Source: Thermoguttaceae bacterium
Lineage (GTDB): Bacteria > Planctomycetota > Planctomycetia > Pirellulales > Thermoguttaceae
Assembly: GCA_017405595.1 (NCBI GenBank)
Contig: JAFRAC010000008.1
Coordinates: 1-54,047, forward strand
DNA: 54,047 nt
Reading direction: 5' to 3'
Positions 9,691 to 18,617 of this stretch are shown here, piece after piece (the stretch's first letter is position 1; each line of letters opens with the position of its first letter). A program made the position numbers and the translations under genes. A model generated the notes under the pieces. It saw only the letters and a list, made by a program, of their open reading frames with translations, had not been told where the DNA came from and searched no databases.

Positions 9691-10674
9691 ATGGCTGAAC
9701 CACGGAAAAATGACGATCCCGCCTTGCAGGAAGGGTTCTCTCGGAAACGGGCCCGCGGGCGAAACCGCATGACCGCGCTCTTTCTGGCGGGGCTCTTCGC
9801 CGTTTCGCTTTGGGGCACCGGCTGTCAGATGATCCCCTTCGCCAGCCGGATGCCGCGCGGGCCGCGCGCGCCGGAATTGAGCCGGGAAGGCGTTTCGGCC
9901 TTCGAACGGGAAGATTACGCCGCCGCCGCCGACAAGTTCGTCCAGGCAATCAAAGAGGACGAAAACGACCTTCTCTCGCGCCGCTATTACGCCGAAATTC
10001 TTTGGAAAGAGGAAAAGAAAAACGAGTCGATCCGCCTCCTTTCCGACGCCGCGGGGCGGGAAGGTTCCGATGACGAGAAAGCCGCCATCTGCGAGTCGCT
10101 CGCCGAAAAACTTCTCGAAACCGACCAGACCGCCTCGGCACTTCATTACGCCGATAAAGTCGTCGCGCTCGCCCCGCGCCGCCACGAAGGGTGGGAACTG
10201 CGCGCAATGCTCAATCAGCGGGTCGGCAAAAAAGAGGACGCGCTGGCCGATTATCACCGCGCGCTGCAGCTGGCGCCGAACGACAAGGAACTGATCAAAA
10301 ACCTCGCCCTTTTCGAAAGCGAACTGGGGGACGACCGCGCTGCCTTAGCTGTTTGGGAAGATCTCGGCCGGCTCTATCCCGGCCAGAGCGAACCGGCGGA
10401 AATCCTCTGCGGAAAGGCGGAAGTTTGCCGCCGTCTGGGACGGGGCCGGCAGGCCGCCGACTGCTACCAGGCCGCAATCGCGCAGGAACCGGAAAACTCC
10501 GAACTCTACCGCGCCCTGGTCGATGTCCATCTGGAAAACCAGAACCCCGAACAGGCGCGCCTGGTCGCGGAACAGGCCGCCGAACGGTTCCCCGACAGCC
10601 GCGACGCGCTCGCGCTTCCGGCACGGGTCGAAGAGATCGCCGCCCGAAACACCGCCGGTAGCGGGATGAAATAA
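9691..10674 (+). CDS. TPR-repeat lipoprotein
   Basis: 327 residues from ATG 9691. A basic stretch and a hydrophobic helix end in the lipobox SLWGTGC (Cys45), giving a probable lipid-anchored exported protein. ATG 9769 would give a compact 18-residue signal peptide ending at the same Cys and is an equally reasonable start. From about residue 60 the protein is built of tetratricopeptide-like helical pairs (for example AFEREDYAAAADKFVQAI, KKEDALADYHRALQLAPN, GRQAADCYQAAIAQEPEN). TPR proteins scaffold protein complexes; the partner is unknown. It is convergent with the GH38-like gene, with a 47-bp gap. Confidence 0.85.
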   Translation: MAEPRKNDDPALQEGFSRKRARGRNRMTALFLAGLFAVSLWGTGCQMIPFASRMPRGPRAPELSREGVSAFEREDYAAAADKFVQAIKEDENDLLSRRYYAEILWKEEKKNESIRLLSDAAGREGSDDEKAAICESLAEKLLETDQTASALHYADKVVALAPRRHEGWELRAMLNQRVGKKEDALADYHRALQLAPNDKELIKNLALFESELGDDRAALAVWEDLGRLYPGQSEPAEILCGKAEVCRRLGRGRQAADCYQAAIAQEPENSELYRALVDVHLENQNPEQARLVAEQAAERFPDSRDALALPARVEEIAARNTAGSGMK

Positions 10675-10721
10675 TTTCCGCAGGTTCAGGTCTTCAGTAG
10701 CCGAAGCGTGGGACGGTGTGT

Positions 10722-13700
10722 TTACTTCGCGTTGAAGTCGATGTCGATACGGACAAACCGGAGTTCGCCGGGGTTGAGGCGGAGAGAGAAGGTATGCCCG
10801 TCTTCGAGCTGGCAGGGATCGGTTTGCGGGCGGTCGAAGAGGTCGCATTCGGCAGCAGCGGCAATCGGCAGCCGGGTCCGGACGCGTGCCTGCGCTTTTT
10901 TGCCCGCGGTTTCGTGCAGCAGGATTCGGAATCCGGTAAGGCGCGGCGGTTCGGATTCCGGTAAAGCTTCGCCGTCTTCGGAAGGCGTCTCATAAACCGG
11001 TTTCAGCTCTTCCGCCGCGACGGTAGCGGGCGAAACTTCCAAAAAGCGGGTCAGCTGCGACTTGTTTACCGCGGCATTGTCGAGAACGACAGGTCCGGGG
11101 GCATCGAACGCGGCGGCTTCGGCAAGCGGATCGGCCAGATCGATTCCGATCCCGAAATGAAACCGGCGGGCGTCCTCACCGCGCGGAATCAGAACCATGT
11201 CGGCGCGGCGGGTGTCGTACCGGCGGTAGAAGGGAAGGCCCGCGCTCAGGATTGTAACACCGAGCTTCTCTTCGCTGCGGATATCGAGCGCGTCAGGCGC
11301 CTGGAAGAAGTCGCGGGTCGTTTCCCAAAAAACGCCGTGACATGCCGGCCGGAGTTCCGCAAGCGTATCGTTCCAGGCGAACCGCACGCCGTAATACTCG
11401 TCCCACGGCGCGCCTTCGGGAACGGCCGCCGGATGTATTGCAAGATCGACGTCAATCACGCGGTTCGAACGGATCGCGGTCATCGTCTGTTCGTAACGGG
11501 CAAGCCGCTGTCCGCCGGGCGCGATCAGCGAACCGGTTATCCGAAGCGCGGCTTCGGCCGGACCGTCCGAAAGAACGTCGATCTTTTCGGCGGCCATGAG
11601 CGAATACCCGTAGCCCCCTGCCCCTTCGCCGCGATGGTCGTCGGCAAGCGCCTTTTCGCCGAGTTTCATCGCGATCTGCCACGCGACGCGGTTCCCCATT
11701 CCCGGCTGGTTCAGGATCCCGCGCCGCCCGCTGATCTGCGAGGCGGAATGGGTCCGCACCGACGTAACCGCGCCGGTATCGGCGTCGATTTTCATCGTGT
11801 AGTAACCTGTCCGAACCGTGTAAAAGCGTTCGGTGGATCCGTCCTTAAACCGGACCTTTTCAAATTCAACCATCTTGTCGGGATCGGCGGCGGGGTCTTC
11901 CCCCTTCACTTTGGCAAGGGCACGGGCCAGAAGGCTCTTTTTGACCGGTGCGGCCGCGGCCGGTTCGGGCGGCGGAGCGGTCTCTTTCCGGAGCGCGAGC
12001 AGGCTGAACGCGGGAACCGTGACGGTGACAAAGGCGCCCTTCTGCGTCATACGCGTTCGGACAAACGGTGCGGCCGTCGGGTCGGAGACGAACCGCGTTT
12101 CGGTCCGGTAGAGCGCGGGGCGGGGAGTCATGTTCAGCAGGAACATCCCGTTCCCCTCTTCGCGGGTTCCGGCAAGGAGAGGGGCGAATTTTTCTTCCAG
12201 CCCGTTCCAGAGCGTTTCGGCCCCCTCGTTCCAAAGGGTTTCGATACGGCTGAGCCGTTCGGTTTCGGCGGCGCGGATCTCCTTTTCGACTGCTTCCCTT
12301 TCGGCGGCGTCGGCTTCTTCGAACCCTTCGAGCGCCGGGGCAATCGGGCAGGAAACCTGATCGATCAGCGCGGCTTTCAGTTCATCGAGCGGGGACGCCG
12401 ATTCGGCGAGCGTTTCAAAGCCGGTGAGCCCGGCAATCGAACGGGCCGGATGTTCGAGTCCGGCGAAAAGCGCGATCGCCGCCAAAAGATCCATTTCCGC
12501 CGACAGGCGGCGCAGCCGGGGCCAGACCGAAACGGGAGAGCGCCGGCCGGCCCGGGCGGCGCGGGTCAGGTAATTGGTGCGGAACGTGTCTTTGGAAAGT
12601 TTCCGCTGAATGGTGCCGCCGTCGGTCTTTTTGAAGAACTCGCCAAGCGAAAGAACTTCGCCGAGAACCGGAGCGAACTTCGACATCCGCGCGATGTCGG
12701 CAAGCCAAACGGCCTCCTGACCCGGCCGGTGCTCAAAGACGGCGCTCAGCGCCCGGTCTCCGCTCGACGAATAGCCGATCCGGTCCGAAAGGCGCATGAA
12801 GGTCTTCGCGTCGGAAGCGTCGAACGCCGGGCGGGAAAGGGTTCCGACCATCCCCCCCGCGCTTCCGCGCCAGTCGACGCGGCTCTGCGGCTCGTCACAC
12901 CCCTTCCACCCGTCGCGGGTGAACAGAAGCGCGCGCGGACACCCCGCCGCCTGAAGAGCAAAGGGCAGAATCGGCGTGTAGCCCGCCTGGTTTCGGCCGA
13001 AGACGGCGGGGACCGTGCCAAGCTTTTCGTAGTAATCTTCCCACCCCTCGAGAAGGCGTTCGGCAATTTCGCGGGCCGGAAACATCCACAGGGGGGATTC
13101 GTTCCGGTCGCCGCCGATCAGTGTCACACGGCCGGACGCGATTTCCGATTTGAGAAGTTCCGCCCCTTCCGGAAACTCTTCGCTGAACCGATCGAGGTGC
13201 CAGGTCGGCAGGAGCAGGTTCGTCTGTTCCCCCCGCGCGGCGCGGCGGGCGAGCATTTCGGGCAGCGCGGCAAGCGTCTTGCGGTCGGCCGCGGTCAGGT
13301 CGAGCAGGTTCATTGCCGTCGGGAAGAAATACTCTTTCGACTCGGTCAGGAGTTCAAACGCGCGCCGGAGCCGCTTTTCGAACTCGTCCCGATCCCCCGC
13401 GCCGAGCGCTTTGGCGGCTTTCAGCCCGTTTTCCCGAAACCCCTGTGTATCGAGGTTGCTCATGTACCGGAGTTTGCGCGAAAAGAGTTCCGAGACAAAA
13501 TAGCTGAACCCCAGCGCATAGAATGAATCGGCATCGTCATCGGTGTCGGCGCCGGGACCGATCCCCAGCCCTTCGAAAGCCGCCCGCAGCATTTCGGGCC
13601 GGGTCTTTTGATCTTTGACGATAACCGAGCCGTTCTCTTCGGCGCGGCGGAGCCAGTCGCGCGGGATCTGACCGCAGGCGCAGGGGGGAATGACAATGAG

Positions 13701-13952
13701 GGAATGCTTCTTTCCGATCGCCGGACTCGCGGCGCGGTCCCACGACGGCATCGAATCGAAATGGCGGATCAGCGCGGGATGATAGAGAACGGTCCAGGCC
13801 GAAAAGATCTGGTCCGCCTCGGCCGTTGTGCGGTAGATCGAAAAATCTTCGAGGCTGTAGCAGGGAAGAATGGTGATCAAGGGAACAAACCGTTCGCCGG
13901 AACGGAAAAAAAGGGGGGGCAGTTTCGGCCGGGAGACAAAAAAACCGGGCAA
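10722..13952 (-). CDS. Large GH38-like (alpha-mannosidase-fold) protein
   Basis: Up to 1076 residues. Residues about 205-400 resemble the GH38 catalytic barrel: LLLPTWHLDRF at 247-257, GGDRNESPLWMFPAREI at 280-296 and FGRNQAGYTPILPFALQAAGC at 318-338. The second half (about 700-1070) has the beta-rich character of the GH38 C-terminal domains, including VVLDNAA and a final NPGELRFVRIDI segment. If active it would cleave alpha-mannosides or related glycans; catalytic residues could not be assigned with certainty. No signal peptide is obvious. The recognisable core starts at LITILPCYSLEDF (residue 25); a TTG there (about 13877) is a possible true start and the first 24 residues may be untranslated. 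No ribosome site supports either start. Confidence 0.75.
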   Translation of the reverse strand: MPGFFVSRPKLPPLFFRSGERFVPLITILPCYSLEDFSIYRTTAEADQIFSAWTVLYHPALIRHFDSMPSWDRAASPAIGKKHSLIVIPPCACGQIPRDWLRRAEENGSVIVKDQKTRPEMLRAAFEGLGIGPGADTDDDADSFYALGFSYFVSELFSRKLRYMSNLDTQGFRENGLKAAKALGAGDRDEFEKRLRRAFELLTESKEYFFPTAMNLLDLTAADRKTLAALPEMLARRAARGEQTNLLLPTWHLDRFSEEFPEGAELLKSEIASGRVTLIGGDRNESPLWMFPAREIAERLLEGWEDYYEKLGTVPAVFGRNQAGYTPILPFALQAAGCPRALLFTRDGWKGCDEPQSRVDWRGSAGGMVGTLSRPAFDASDAKTFMRLSDRIGYSSSGDRALSAVFEHRPGQEAVWLADIARMSKFAPVLGEVLSLGEFFKKTDGGTIQRKLSKDTFRTNYLTRAARAGRRSPVSVWPRLRRLSAEMDLLAAIALFAGLEHPARSIAGLTGFETLAESASPLDELKAALIDQVSCPIAPALEGFEEADAAEREAVEKEIRAAETERLSRIETLWNEGAETLWNGLEEKFAPLLAGTREEGNGMFLLNMTPRPALYRTETRFVSDPTAAPFVRTRMTQKGAFVTVTVPAFSLLALRKETAPPPEPAAAAPVKKSLLARALAKVKGEDPAADPDKMVEFEKVRFKDGSTERFYTVRTGYYTMKIDADTGAVTSVRTHSASQISGRRGILNQPGMGNRVAWQIAMKLGEKALADDHRGEGAGGYGYSLMAAEKIDVLSDGPAEAALRITGSLIAPGGQRLARYEQTMTAIRSNRVIDVDLAIHPAAVPEGAPWDEYYGVRFAWNDTLAELRPACHGVFWETTRDFFQAPDALDIRSEEKLGVTILSAGLPFYRRYDTRRADMVLIPRGEDARRFHFGIGIDLADPLAEAAAFDAPGPVVLDNAAVNKSQLTRFLEVSPATVAAEELKPVYETPSEDGEALPESEPPRLTGFRILLHETAGKKAQARVRTRLPIAAAAECDLFDRPQTDPCQLEDGHTFSLRLNPGELRFVRIDIDFNAK

Positions 13953-14131
13953 CTACCGGACCGGAAAGGGGAAGGGGGGGGTGGTCCTGGATAATTGCCC
14001 GGCAAGACGGCTGGCAAAGGGGCGCGAGAAAGGAAAGAAACGCCCCTCTGCGATTGTTTCTGCCTCTATTTTATCCCGTTTTCGGAAAAGGTCAAGAGGT
14101 ATTTGAAAACTTTTTCGCGTTCGGCGAAATG

Positions 14132-15490
14132 TCAGTCGGTCCAGGCTTCAAGGTAGCGCGCCATCTTGTGGATGTCGCTGCCGACCTTGACCGGACGCTG
14201 GTAGGCGCGGAGCTTGTCCATGTTGATGAGGTCTTCGAAGCGCGGATAACTCAGGTTCATCGTATCGGAGACCGAAATCATCACGCCGCTGGTGCTGTTT
14301 TCGCAGAGGGCGCGGTAGCAGCCGACACCGATCTGGCTGCCGAGAATCACGTCGTACGCCGTCGGGGCATTGCAGCGGATTTCGTAACCGAACTGGAGCC
14401 CGACCATCTTCCGCGATTTGCCGGTACGCTTTTTGTACTCTTCGGCAATCAGACGGCCGAGACGGCTACTGTATTTGAGCTGCGAGACGGGGAAATGACC
14501 GAAGGAATCGGGTTTGAGCGAACGGTATTCGTCGTCGGAGACGCACTTGCGGATTTCGTCGATCGGAAGGAACTCGGCGAGCCCTTCGGAAATGATTGCG
14601 ACGAAACTCTGCTGCCCGCGCGCTTCCCGCGCCTGGATCAGGTCGACGCAGTGGCTGACAACTTTCGGAATGTCGAAAACGGTACGCATGAGCGGTTTGC
14701 CGTCGGGCCCGTTGACGACGTTCCCGGTTTCGGGATCGATCGTCTCTTCCTCTTTTTCCCACTCTTCCGGCATGTCTTCCAGACCGATCACCAAACTCGC
14801 TTCTCCGGCAATCGCGGCGCCGTAGGCGAGCCACGCGGCTTTCCGCCCCATCAGCTGGCAGATGTAGCCGGCGCCGGTCGCCTGAGAGTCGGCCAGAAGG
14901 TTCCGGATCTGTTTGGCAAGCATTTCAACAGCGGTGAAATAACCGAACGTGAACGGAATCCCCTCGTAGTCGTTATCGATCGTTTTCGGCAGATGGACGA
15001 TCTTAAGGCGTTTCTGGTCGGCGGGAAGGCCGTCCATGAAAAGCTTGAACTTCGCCGCGGTGGTAAGGGTGTCGTCGCCGCCGATCGAAACCAGCGCATC
15101 GATTCCCATCGAACGGAGCGCCTTGTAGACCGTCATGAGCGGAGCGGTCTTTTCGGGATCGCGCAGGTCGTCGTGGGTCTTGAGATGTTTTCCGGGGTTG
15201 ACGCGGGCGGTGCCGATGCAGATTCCCTGTTCGGTGCGGAGCCCTTCGAGATTCTGTTTGTCAAGACGGATGTAGGCTTTCCCCTCTTCGAGAACGTCGC
15301 CGTCGCTGTAGTTCGCCAGATGGGTATAACCGTTTTTCATGCCGTAGACTTCAACGCCGGCCTGCTGGAAACAGGCGGCGGCGCTTCCGATCACCGCGTT
15401 GGCGGCGGGAGCCGGACCGCCCGAAAAGAGGATGGCGACCTTTTTGACATCGGAAACGGGTTTTTTAGGACTGGCAAGCGGAATCGACAT
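14132..15490 (-). CDS. pfp: Pyrophosphate-dependent 6-phosphofructokinase
   Basis: 452 residues from ATG 15490, preceded by AAAGGA at good spacing; an in-frame upstream extension lacks support. Converts fructose-6-phosphate to fructose-1,6-bisphosphate reversibly in glycolysis. Donor preference can be read from two positions. GGDD (137-140) replaces the ATP-enzyme GGDG, and PKTIDND (168-174) carries Lys where ATP enzymes have Gly; both are the hallmarks of PPi-dependent enzymes. The first phosphate-binding loop is GGPAPAAN at 24-31. The large insert containing EEETIDPETGNVVNGP is typical of the long bacterial/plant-like PPi-PFK branch. It saves ATP and can run backwards, which fits a fermentative anaerobe. 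A 7-bp hairpin lies in its leader. Confidence 0.95.
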   Translation of the reverse strand: MSIPLASPKKPVSDVKKVAILFSGGPAPAANAVIGSAAACFQQAGVEVYGMKNGYTHLANYSDGDVLEEGKAYIRLDKQNLEGLRTEQGICIGTARVNPGKHLKTHDDLRDPEKTAPLMTVYKALRSMGIDALVSIGGDDTLTTAAKFKLFMDGLPADQKRLKIVHLPKTIDNDYEGIPFTFGYFTAVEMLAKQIRNLLADSQATGAGYICQLMGRKAAWLAYGAAIAGEASLVIGLEDMPEEWEKEEETIDPETGNVVNGPDGKPLMRTVFDIPKVVSHCVDLIQAREARGQQSFVAIISEGLAEFLPIDEIRKCVSDDEYRSLKPDSFGHFPVSQLKYSSRLGRLIAEEYKKRTGKSRKMVGLQFGYEIRCNAPTAYDVILGSQIGVGCYRALCENSTSGVMISVSDTMNLSYPRFEDLINMDKLRAYQRPVKVGSDIHKMARYLEAWTD

Positions 15491-15535
15491 AGAAATCGTC
15501 CTTTCTGGATATGAACGTGACAGATGGATTTCAGA

Positions 15536-15553
15536 TCCCGAAGGGGTTCGGGA
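15536..15553 (-). promoter_or_regulatory. Leader hairpin upstream of PPi-PFK
   Basis: Perfect 7-bp inverted repeat TCCCGAA / TTCGGGA with a 4-base loop, 46 bases upstream of the PFK start codon. No U-tract follows, so it is not a normal terminator. It could stabilise the mRNA or take part in regulation; it may equally be chance. Confidence 0.3.
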
Positions 15554-15606
15554 ATATGTCTGTCTATTATGACCCGGAACCCATTTTTTTAAATCCCCCC
15601 CAAAAA

Positions 15607-15650
15607 AGGGAACCGGGCGGGGAACACTCAAAAGAGCGTTCCCCGCCCGG
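15607..15650 (-). terminator. Rho-independent terminator after the porin gene
   Basis: A perfect 13-bp stem (15613-15625 with 15638-15650, CCGGGCGGGGAAC) extends by 3 bp past one mismatch to an AAAA loop. On the minus strand the stem is followed after four bases by a run of six T. It lies about 43 bp past the porin stop and before the PFK leader, so it separates the two transcripts. A second 9-bp hairpin (15658-15666 with 15671-15679) lies between it and the porin stop. Confidence 0.75.
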
Positions 15651-15692
15651 AAGGCCGAACCCGCGCCGGAGCGCGGGTTTCAAGTCCCCCGA

Positions 15693-17054
15693 TTAGAACT
15701 TAAAGAGCACATCGAACGCCATGGTGATCTGGTCGTTGTCGGAAAGTCCCTTTCCGAACATCCCGGCATATTCGTCCTGCGGAATGATCGCTTTGTCGTA
15801 ACGGACTTCCGGACGAACCGCGAAATTGTCGGTGCCGGTCGGGGTCCAGTTGGCGCCGAGCGTCATTTCGAGGCATTCCATCGCGGCGGTCTTGTCTTCG
15901 GCGGTTCCCCGCTGCCATTCCATACGGCTGCCGAACTTCCATTTCGAGTTGAGCGTGTAGTAGAGGTAGCCGCCCCAGGTCTGGTATTCGAGATTGCCGT
16001 AGAGCTGGGCGAGGTCGTTCAGCGAAGCCGTCGCGCCCCAGGTTCCGACGGGATTTTCGCCGTCGAATTTGCCGTAGTTGAACAGGAATGCGGTCTCCCA
16101 GCAGGCGAGTTTGGCGGTCAGCACCACATCGTTGCGGAACAGGTCGCCGCCGGTCCCTCCCATGGCGCCGTCGCCGGCGACAAAGGCGTATTTCAGGGTG
16201 GCGATATCGCCGGCGTGGACTTTCATTCCGCCGGTGATAAGACTTTCATCGTAACCGCGGCTGAACGTGTTGTTTTCGCCCATCACCCAGCCGACCGTCA
16301 ATTCCATGTTCCCGATCCCGGTAAAAGTGGCCAGCGCGCCCGTGTTTGTCAGGGGCGAGGTCTCGATGAACCGGCCGTAAGTGTAGAAGAAACGGGAATC
16401 GGCGGGCCCTTCATAGCCGAAGAGCGAGTAGAAATGCCCCGCCTTGAACCGCCAGTTGTTGACCGTGAACTCGCCGTAGAGCTGCGGCAGGGCGGCGCCG
16501 TAATCTTCGCGCTGCTCGTCGGTCAGCTCGCCGACCAGCGGACTGTTGTTGTAGTTGGAGGAGCGGTGACCGGTGTTCCAGTCATCGTCGAGACCAATGT
16601 AGCCGTGATAAAGACGCGCCTCGCTGCCGAAGAGCGTGTCGGCACCGAACCCCCAATCGATCACGCCCGAACCGGTCTGCGCCGTCTTGAACGCACGCAG
16701 ATAGGCGGTGTTCAGTTCGAACTGGTTATCGGAATTGAGACCCATCATGTTGTAGCGGGCGCCGTGGGTGTTGAAAATGCCGCCGCCGTTGACGAAGCCG
16801 TTGAACTCGATCACGTCCCATGCCGAATCGCTTTTCGAATCCGAGGTGATCGCCTTTTTCACCTTCTCGACCGCCGACTCTTCAACGGTCGGCGCGGTTT
16901 GGGGAACTTCGCCGTCAACCGCCTGGACTGCTGACGGGGCCGCGGAAGAGTCGGTTGAAATGAAACCGACATTCTCTTCGGCGGCAGCCAGCCCCGCCGC
17001 ACCGAAGATTGCGGCAAGTAAAAGAGTTTGCCTGAAAGCTTTTTTAACTTCCAT
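15693..17054 (-). CDS. Outer-membrane beta-barrel porin-like protein (BBP2-type)
   Basis: 453 residues with a Sec signal peptide (about 1-25, cut near LAAA). A Glu/Lys/Pro-containing linker (about 26-75) follows, then alternating hydrophobic/aromatic beta-strands to the end. The C-terminus, FDVLFKF, has the terminal Phe typical of outer-membrane barrels. Motifs such as DWGFGADTLFG, YGEFTVNNWRFKAGHFYSLFGYE and WTPTGTDNFAVRPEVRYDK match the BBP2/putative outer-membrane porin family common in Planctomycetota. It probably acts as a general or solute-selective pore. A strong ribosome site (AAGGAAGG) precedes the ATG. It is flanked by its own terminator downstream, so it is probably monocistronic. 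Confidence 0.87.
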   Translation of the reverse strand: MEVKKAFRQTLLLAAIFGAAGLAAAEENVGFISTDSSAAPSAVQAVDGEVPQTAPTVEESAVEKVKKAITSDSKSDSAWDVIEFNGFVNGGGIFNTHGARYNMMGLNSDNQFELNTAYLRAFKTAQTGSGVIDWGFGADTLFGSEARLYHGYIGLDDDWNTGHRSSNYNNSPLVGELTDEQREDYGAALPQLYGEFTVNNWRFKAGHFYSLFGYEGPADSRFFYTYGRFIETSPLTNTGALATFTGIGNMELTVGWVMGENNTFSRGYDESLITGGMKVHAGDIATLKYAFVAGDGAMGGTGGDLFRNDVVLTAKLACWETAFLFNYGKFDGENPVGTWGATASLNDLAQLYGNLEYQTWGGYLYYTLNSKWKFGSRMEWQRGTAEDKTAAMECLEMTLGANWTPTGTDNFAVRPEVRYDKAIIPQDEYAGMFGKGLSDNDQITMAFDVLFKF

Positions 17055-17440
17055 GATACACCTTCCTTGGTTAAAGTGTTCAGGATTGATTTAGCACACC
17101 CCCGCAATATTAAGGATTTTACGGGATACGCGCTCCGCACCTGTTTTAAGGTAGCAACTGATTTCTCCAAAAGTATCGGAAACCCTTATAAAAGGAGTAC
17201 TCTAAAAAAACGCAATTTCACGAATATTCGGTTTTCTCCGTTACGAACCTGCTTGTTATGCCGGTCGTTCCGCTCGTCGGCGTTATGCCGTTCGCGCAAA
17301 GTTTGCCGGTTAGATAAGATGGGGAAGGTTCCGGGGTGTTCGCGCGGGAAAGCGCTTCACTGTTACCGGCTTGTAGAACGGCAAGGTTGAACCAGAGGAA
17401 GCAAAGCCGCCCGCGGGGGCTGCCCCGCCGCGGGGATTTA
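17055..17440. other. Intergenic region with porin leader and a dispersed repeat
   Basis: The half next to the porin is AT-rich and should hold its promoter (minus-strand TATAAG and TAATAT hexamers are present but no convincing -35). The half next to surE, about 17330-17440, is a dispersed repeat shared with 53640-53765 (see separate entry). No gene was seen. Confidence 0.5.
17330..17440 (-). repeat. Dispersed GC-rich palindromic repeat, copy near surE
   Basis: Read on the minus strand this segment parallels 53640-53765 over about 100 bases. Both contain CGGGGCAGCCCCCGCGGGCG, then a TCTGGTTC/ACTGGTTC block, CTTGCCGTTC, and finally the palindromic block AACAGTGAAGCGCTTTCCCGC. Sequence similarity in non-coding DNA at two distant loci indicates a mobile or amplified element. 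It abuts the surE stop. Confidence 0.65.
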
Positions 17441-18325
17441 CTATCGATGGGTATGCAGGCCGTCGGACGGCTTGTCGATCCACCGGATGACGTGGAAGTC
17501 GGGATGGCCGGGTTCTTCATCGCCGGAAAAACGGAACCCGGCGCCGGGAGCGAGGTCCCATCCGCTCATCTGGTCGAGGAGCGGTCTGCAGGTCATATCG
17601 ACCGAAAGAGGAGTGATCGCGATTTTGCCGGCGCCGACGGCTTCGTAGTCGGTCGTGATCCCGGAAGGAGCCGACGGGTTCTGGCTCGGGCGGTCGGAAA
17701 GCCAAAAGTAGGGGCGGTTGATCGGGTCGTAGCGCTTTTCGTAGGAACCCCAATGCGGAGTCATATCGAGAGGAACGGCAATAGGAGTACTATCGCCCCC
17801 CTCGGACACGGCGGCGAACGGAATGTTGATGTTATAGAGCGTGCCCGAACGGTACGGCTGGGCGCAGAGCCGCTGAATGATCGCGGAAGCCAGTTGCGCA
17901 ACACGGCCGAACGGTGCGCCGGAACGCAGTTCGCCGAACTGCGTCGAGACCGCGAAACTGGGAATCCCCTGCCAGGCGCTCTCCTGCACCGCGGCCACGG
18001 TGCCGGAATAGAGAACGTTGATTCCGACGTTCAGCCCGTTGTTGATTCCGCTGACCACAAGATCGGGCCTGCCCCCCGCCAGCTCGTCGATGCCGATTTT
18101 GACGCAGTCGACCGGCGTTCCTTCGACGGCATAGCCCCAGAATCGGCCGTGACGGAACGCCTTTTTGACCGTCAGGGGCGAAAGGAAGGTGATCCCCTGC
18201 CCGACCCCGCTCTGTTCGGTGGCGGGAGCCGCTATACAAACTTCGCCCATCGGCTGCAGCGCGCCGGCCATCGCCGCCAGGGCGGGAGAAAGAATACCGT
18301 CGTCGTTTGTCAGCAGAATTCGCAT
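17441..18325 (-). CDS. surE: 5'-/3'-nucleotidase SurE
   Basis: 294 residues from ATG 18325, chosen because family members begin with this MRILLTNDDG segment. The longer in-frame extension is unconserved Arg/Gly-rich sequence. SurE is a metal-dependent phosphatase acting on nucleoside monophosphates and short polyphosphates. The metal-binding DD is at 8-9, the Ser/Asn sites are in ATEQSGVGQG, and SGINNGLNVG is the second conserved block. The C-terminal region (about 250-294) is longer than in short SurE proteins. A weak AAAGA precedes the start. It may contribute to nucleotide salvage; the neighbouring guaA-type gene is divergent from it. Confidence 0.95.
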   Translation of the reverse strand: MRILLTNDDGILSPALAAMAGALQPMGEVCIAAPATEQSGVGQGITFLSPLTVKKAFRHGRFWGYAVEGTPVDCVKIGIDELAGGRPDLVVSGINNGLNVGINVLYSGTVAAVQESAWQGIPSFAVSTQFGELRSGAPFGRVAQLASAIIQRLCAQPYRSGTLYNINIPFAAVSEGGDSTPIAVPLDMTPHWGSYEKRYDPINRPYFWLSDRPSQNPSAPSGITTDYEAVGAGKIAITPLSVDMTCRPLLDQMSGWDLAPGAGFRFSGDEEPGHPDFHVIRWIDKPSDGLHTHR

Positions 18326-18560
18326 TCTTTGAACTGCACTTTCGCTTTTTTGTTTTCGGAGTTTCGGCCCGGCGCCGCCCGGAACACGCCGCCCGGCACC
18401 GCAGGGCTTGCGGGAAGAGAAAGGCGTAAAACGGGCCGCCGCCAAACTTTTCCCATTCTAGCAGGAACCGGCCTTTTTTCAAGAATCTTCCGAAAAAATG
18501 AGGGGAAACCCCTTTCCCCCGTCTAGCGAAAAAAGATCAAATGGACTAAAATGAATTTTT

Positions 18561-18584
18561 AGCCGGACGAGCAAGAGTCCGGCT
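18561..18584 (+). promoter_or_regulatory. Leader hairpin upstream of the GMP synthase subunit
   Basis: Perfect 8-bp inverted repeat AGCCGGAC / GTCCGGCT with an 8-base loop, 33 bases before the guaA-type start codon. No T-run follows on either strand, so it is not a standard terminator. Its position just ahead of a strong ribosome site makes translational or attenuation control possible. It does not match a purine riboswitch that I recognise. Confidence 0.35.
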
Positions 18585-18617
18585 CTAACATGCCATCGTT
18601 AGGAGGGAGTCAAAGTT

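Noticed and set aside
11157..13526. 789-codon + strand ORF opposite the GH38-like gene
   Set aside because: Arg/Gly/Phe-rich translation with no motif; a codon-bias shadow of the minus-strand gene.
18561..18584. Terminator between surE and the GMP synthase subunit
   Set aside because: Stable stem but no T-run on either strand and both genes start away from it; kept only as a leader hairpin.
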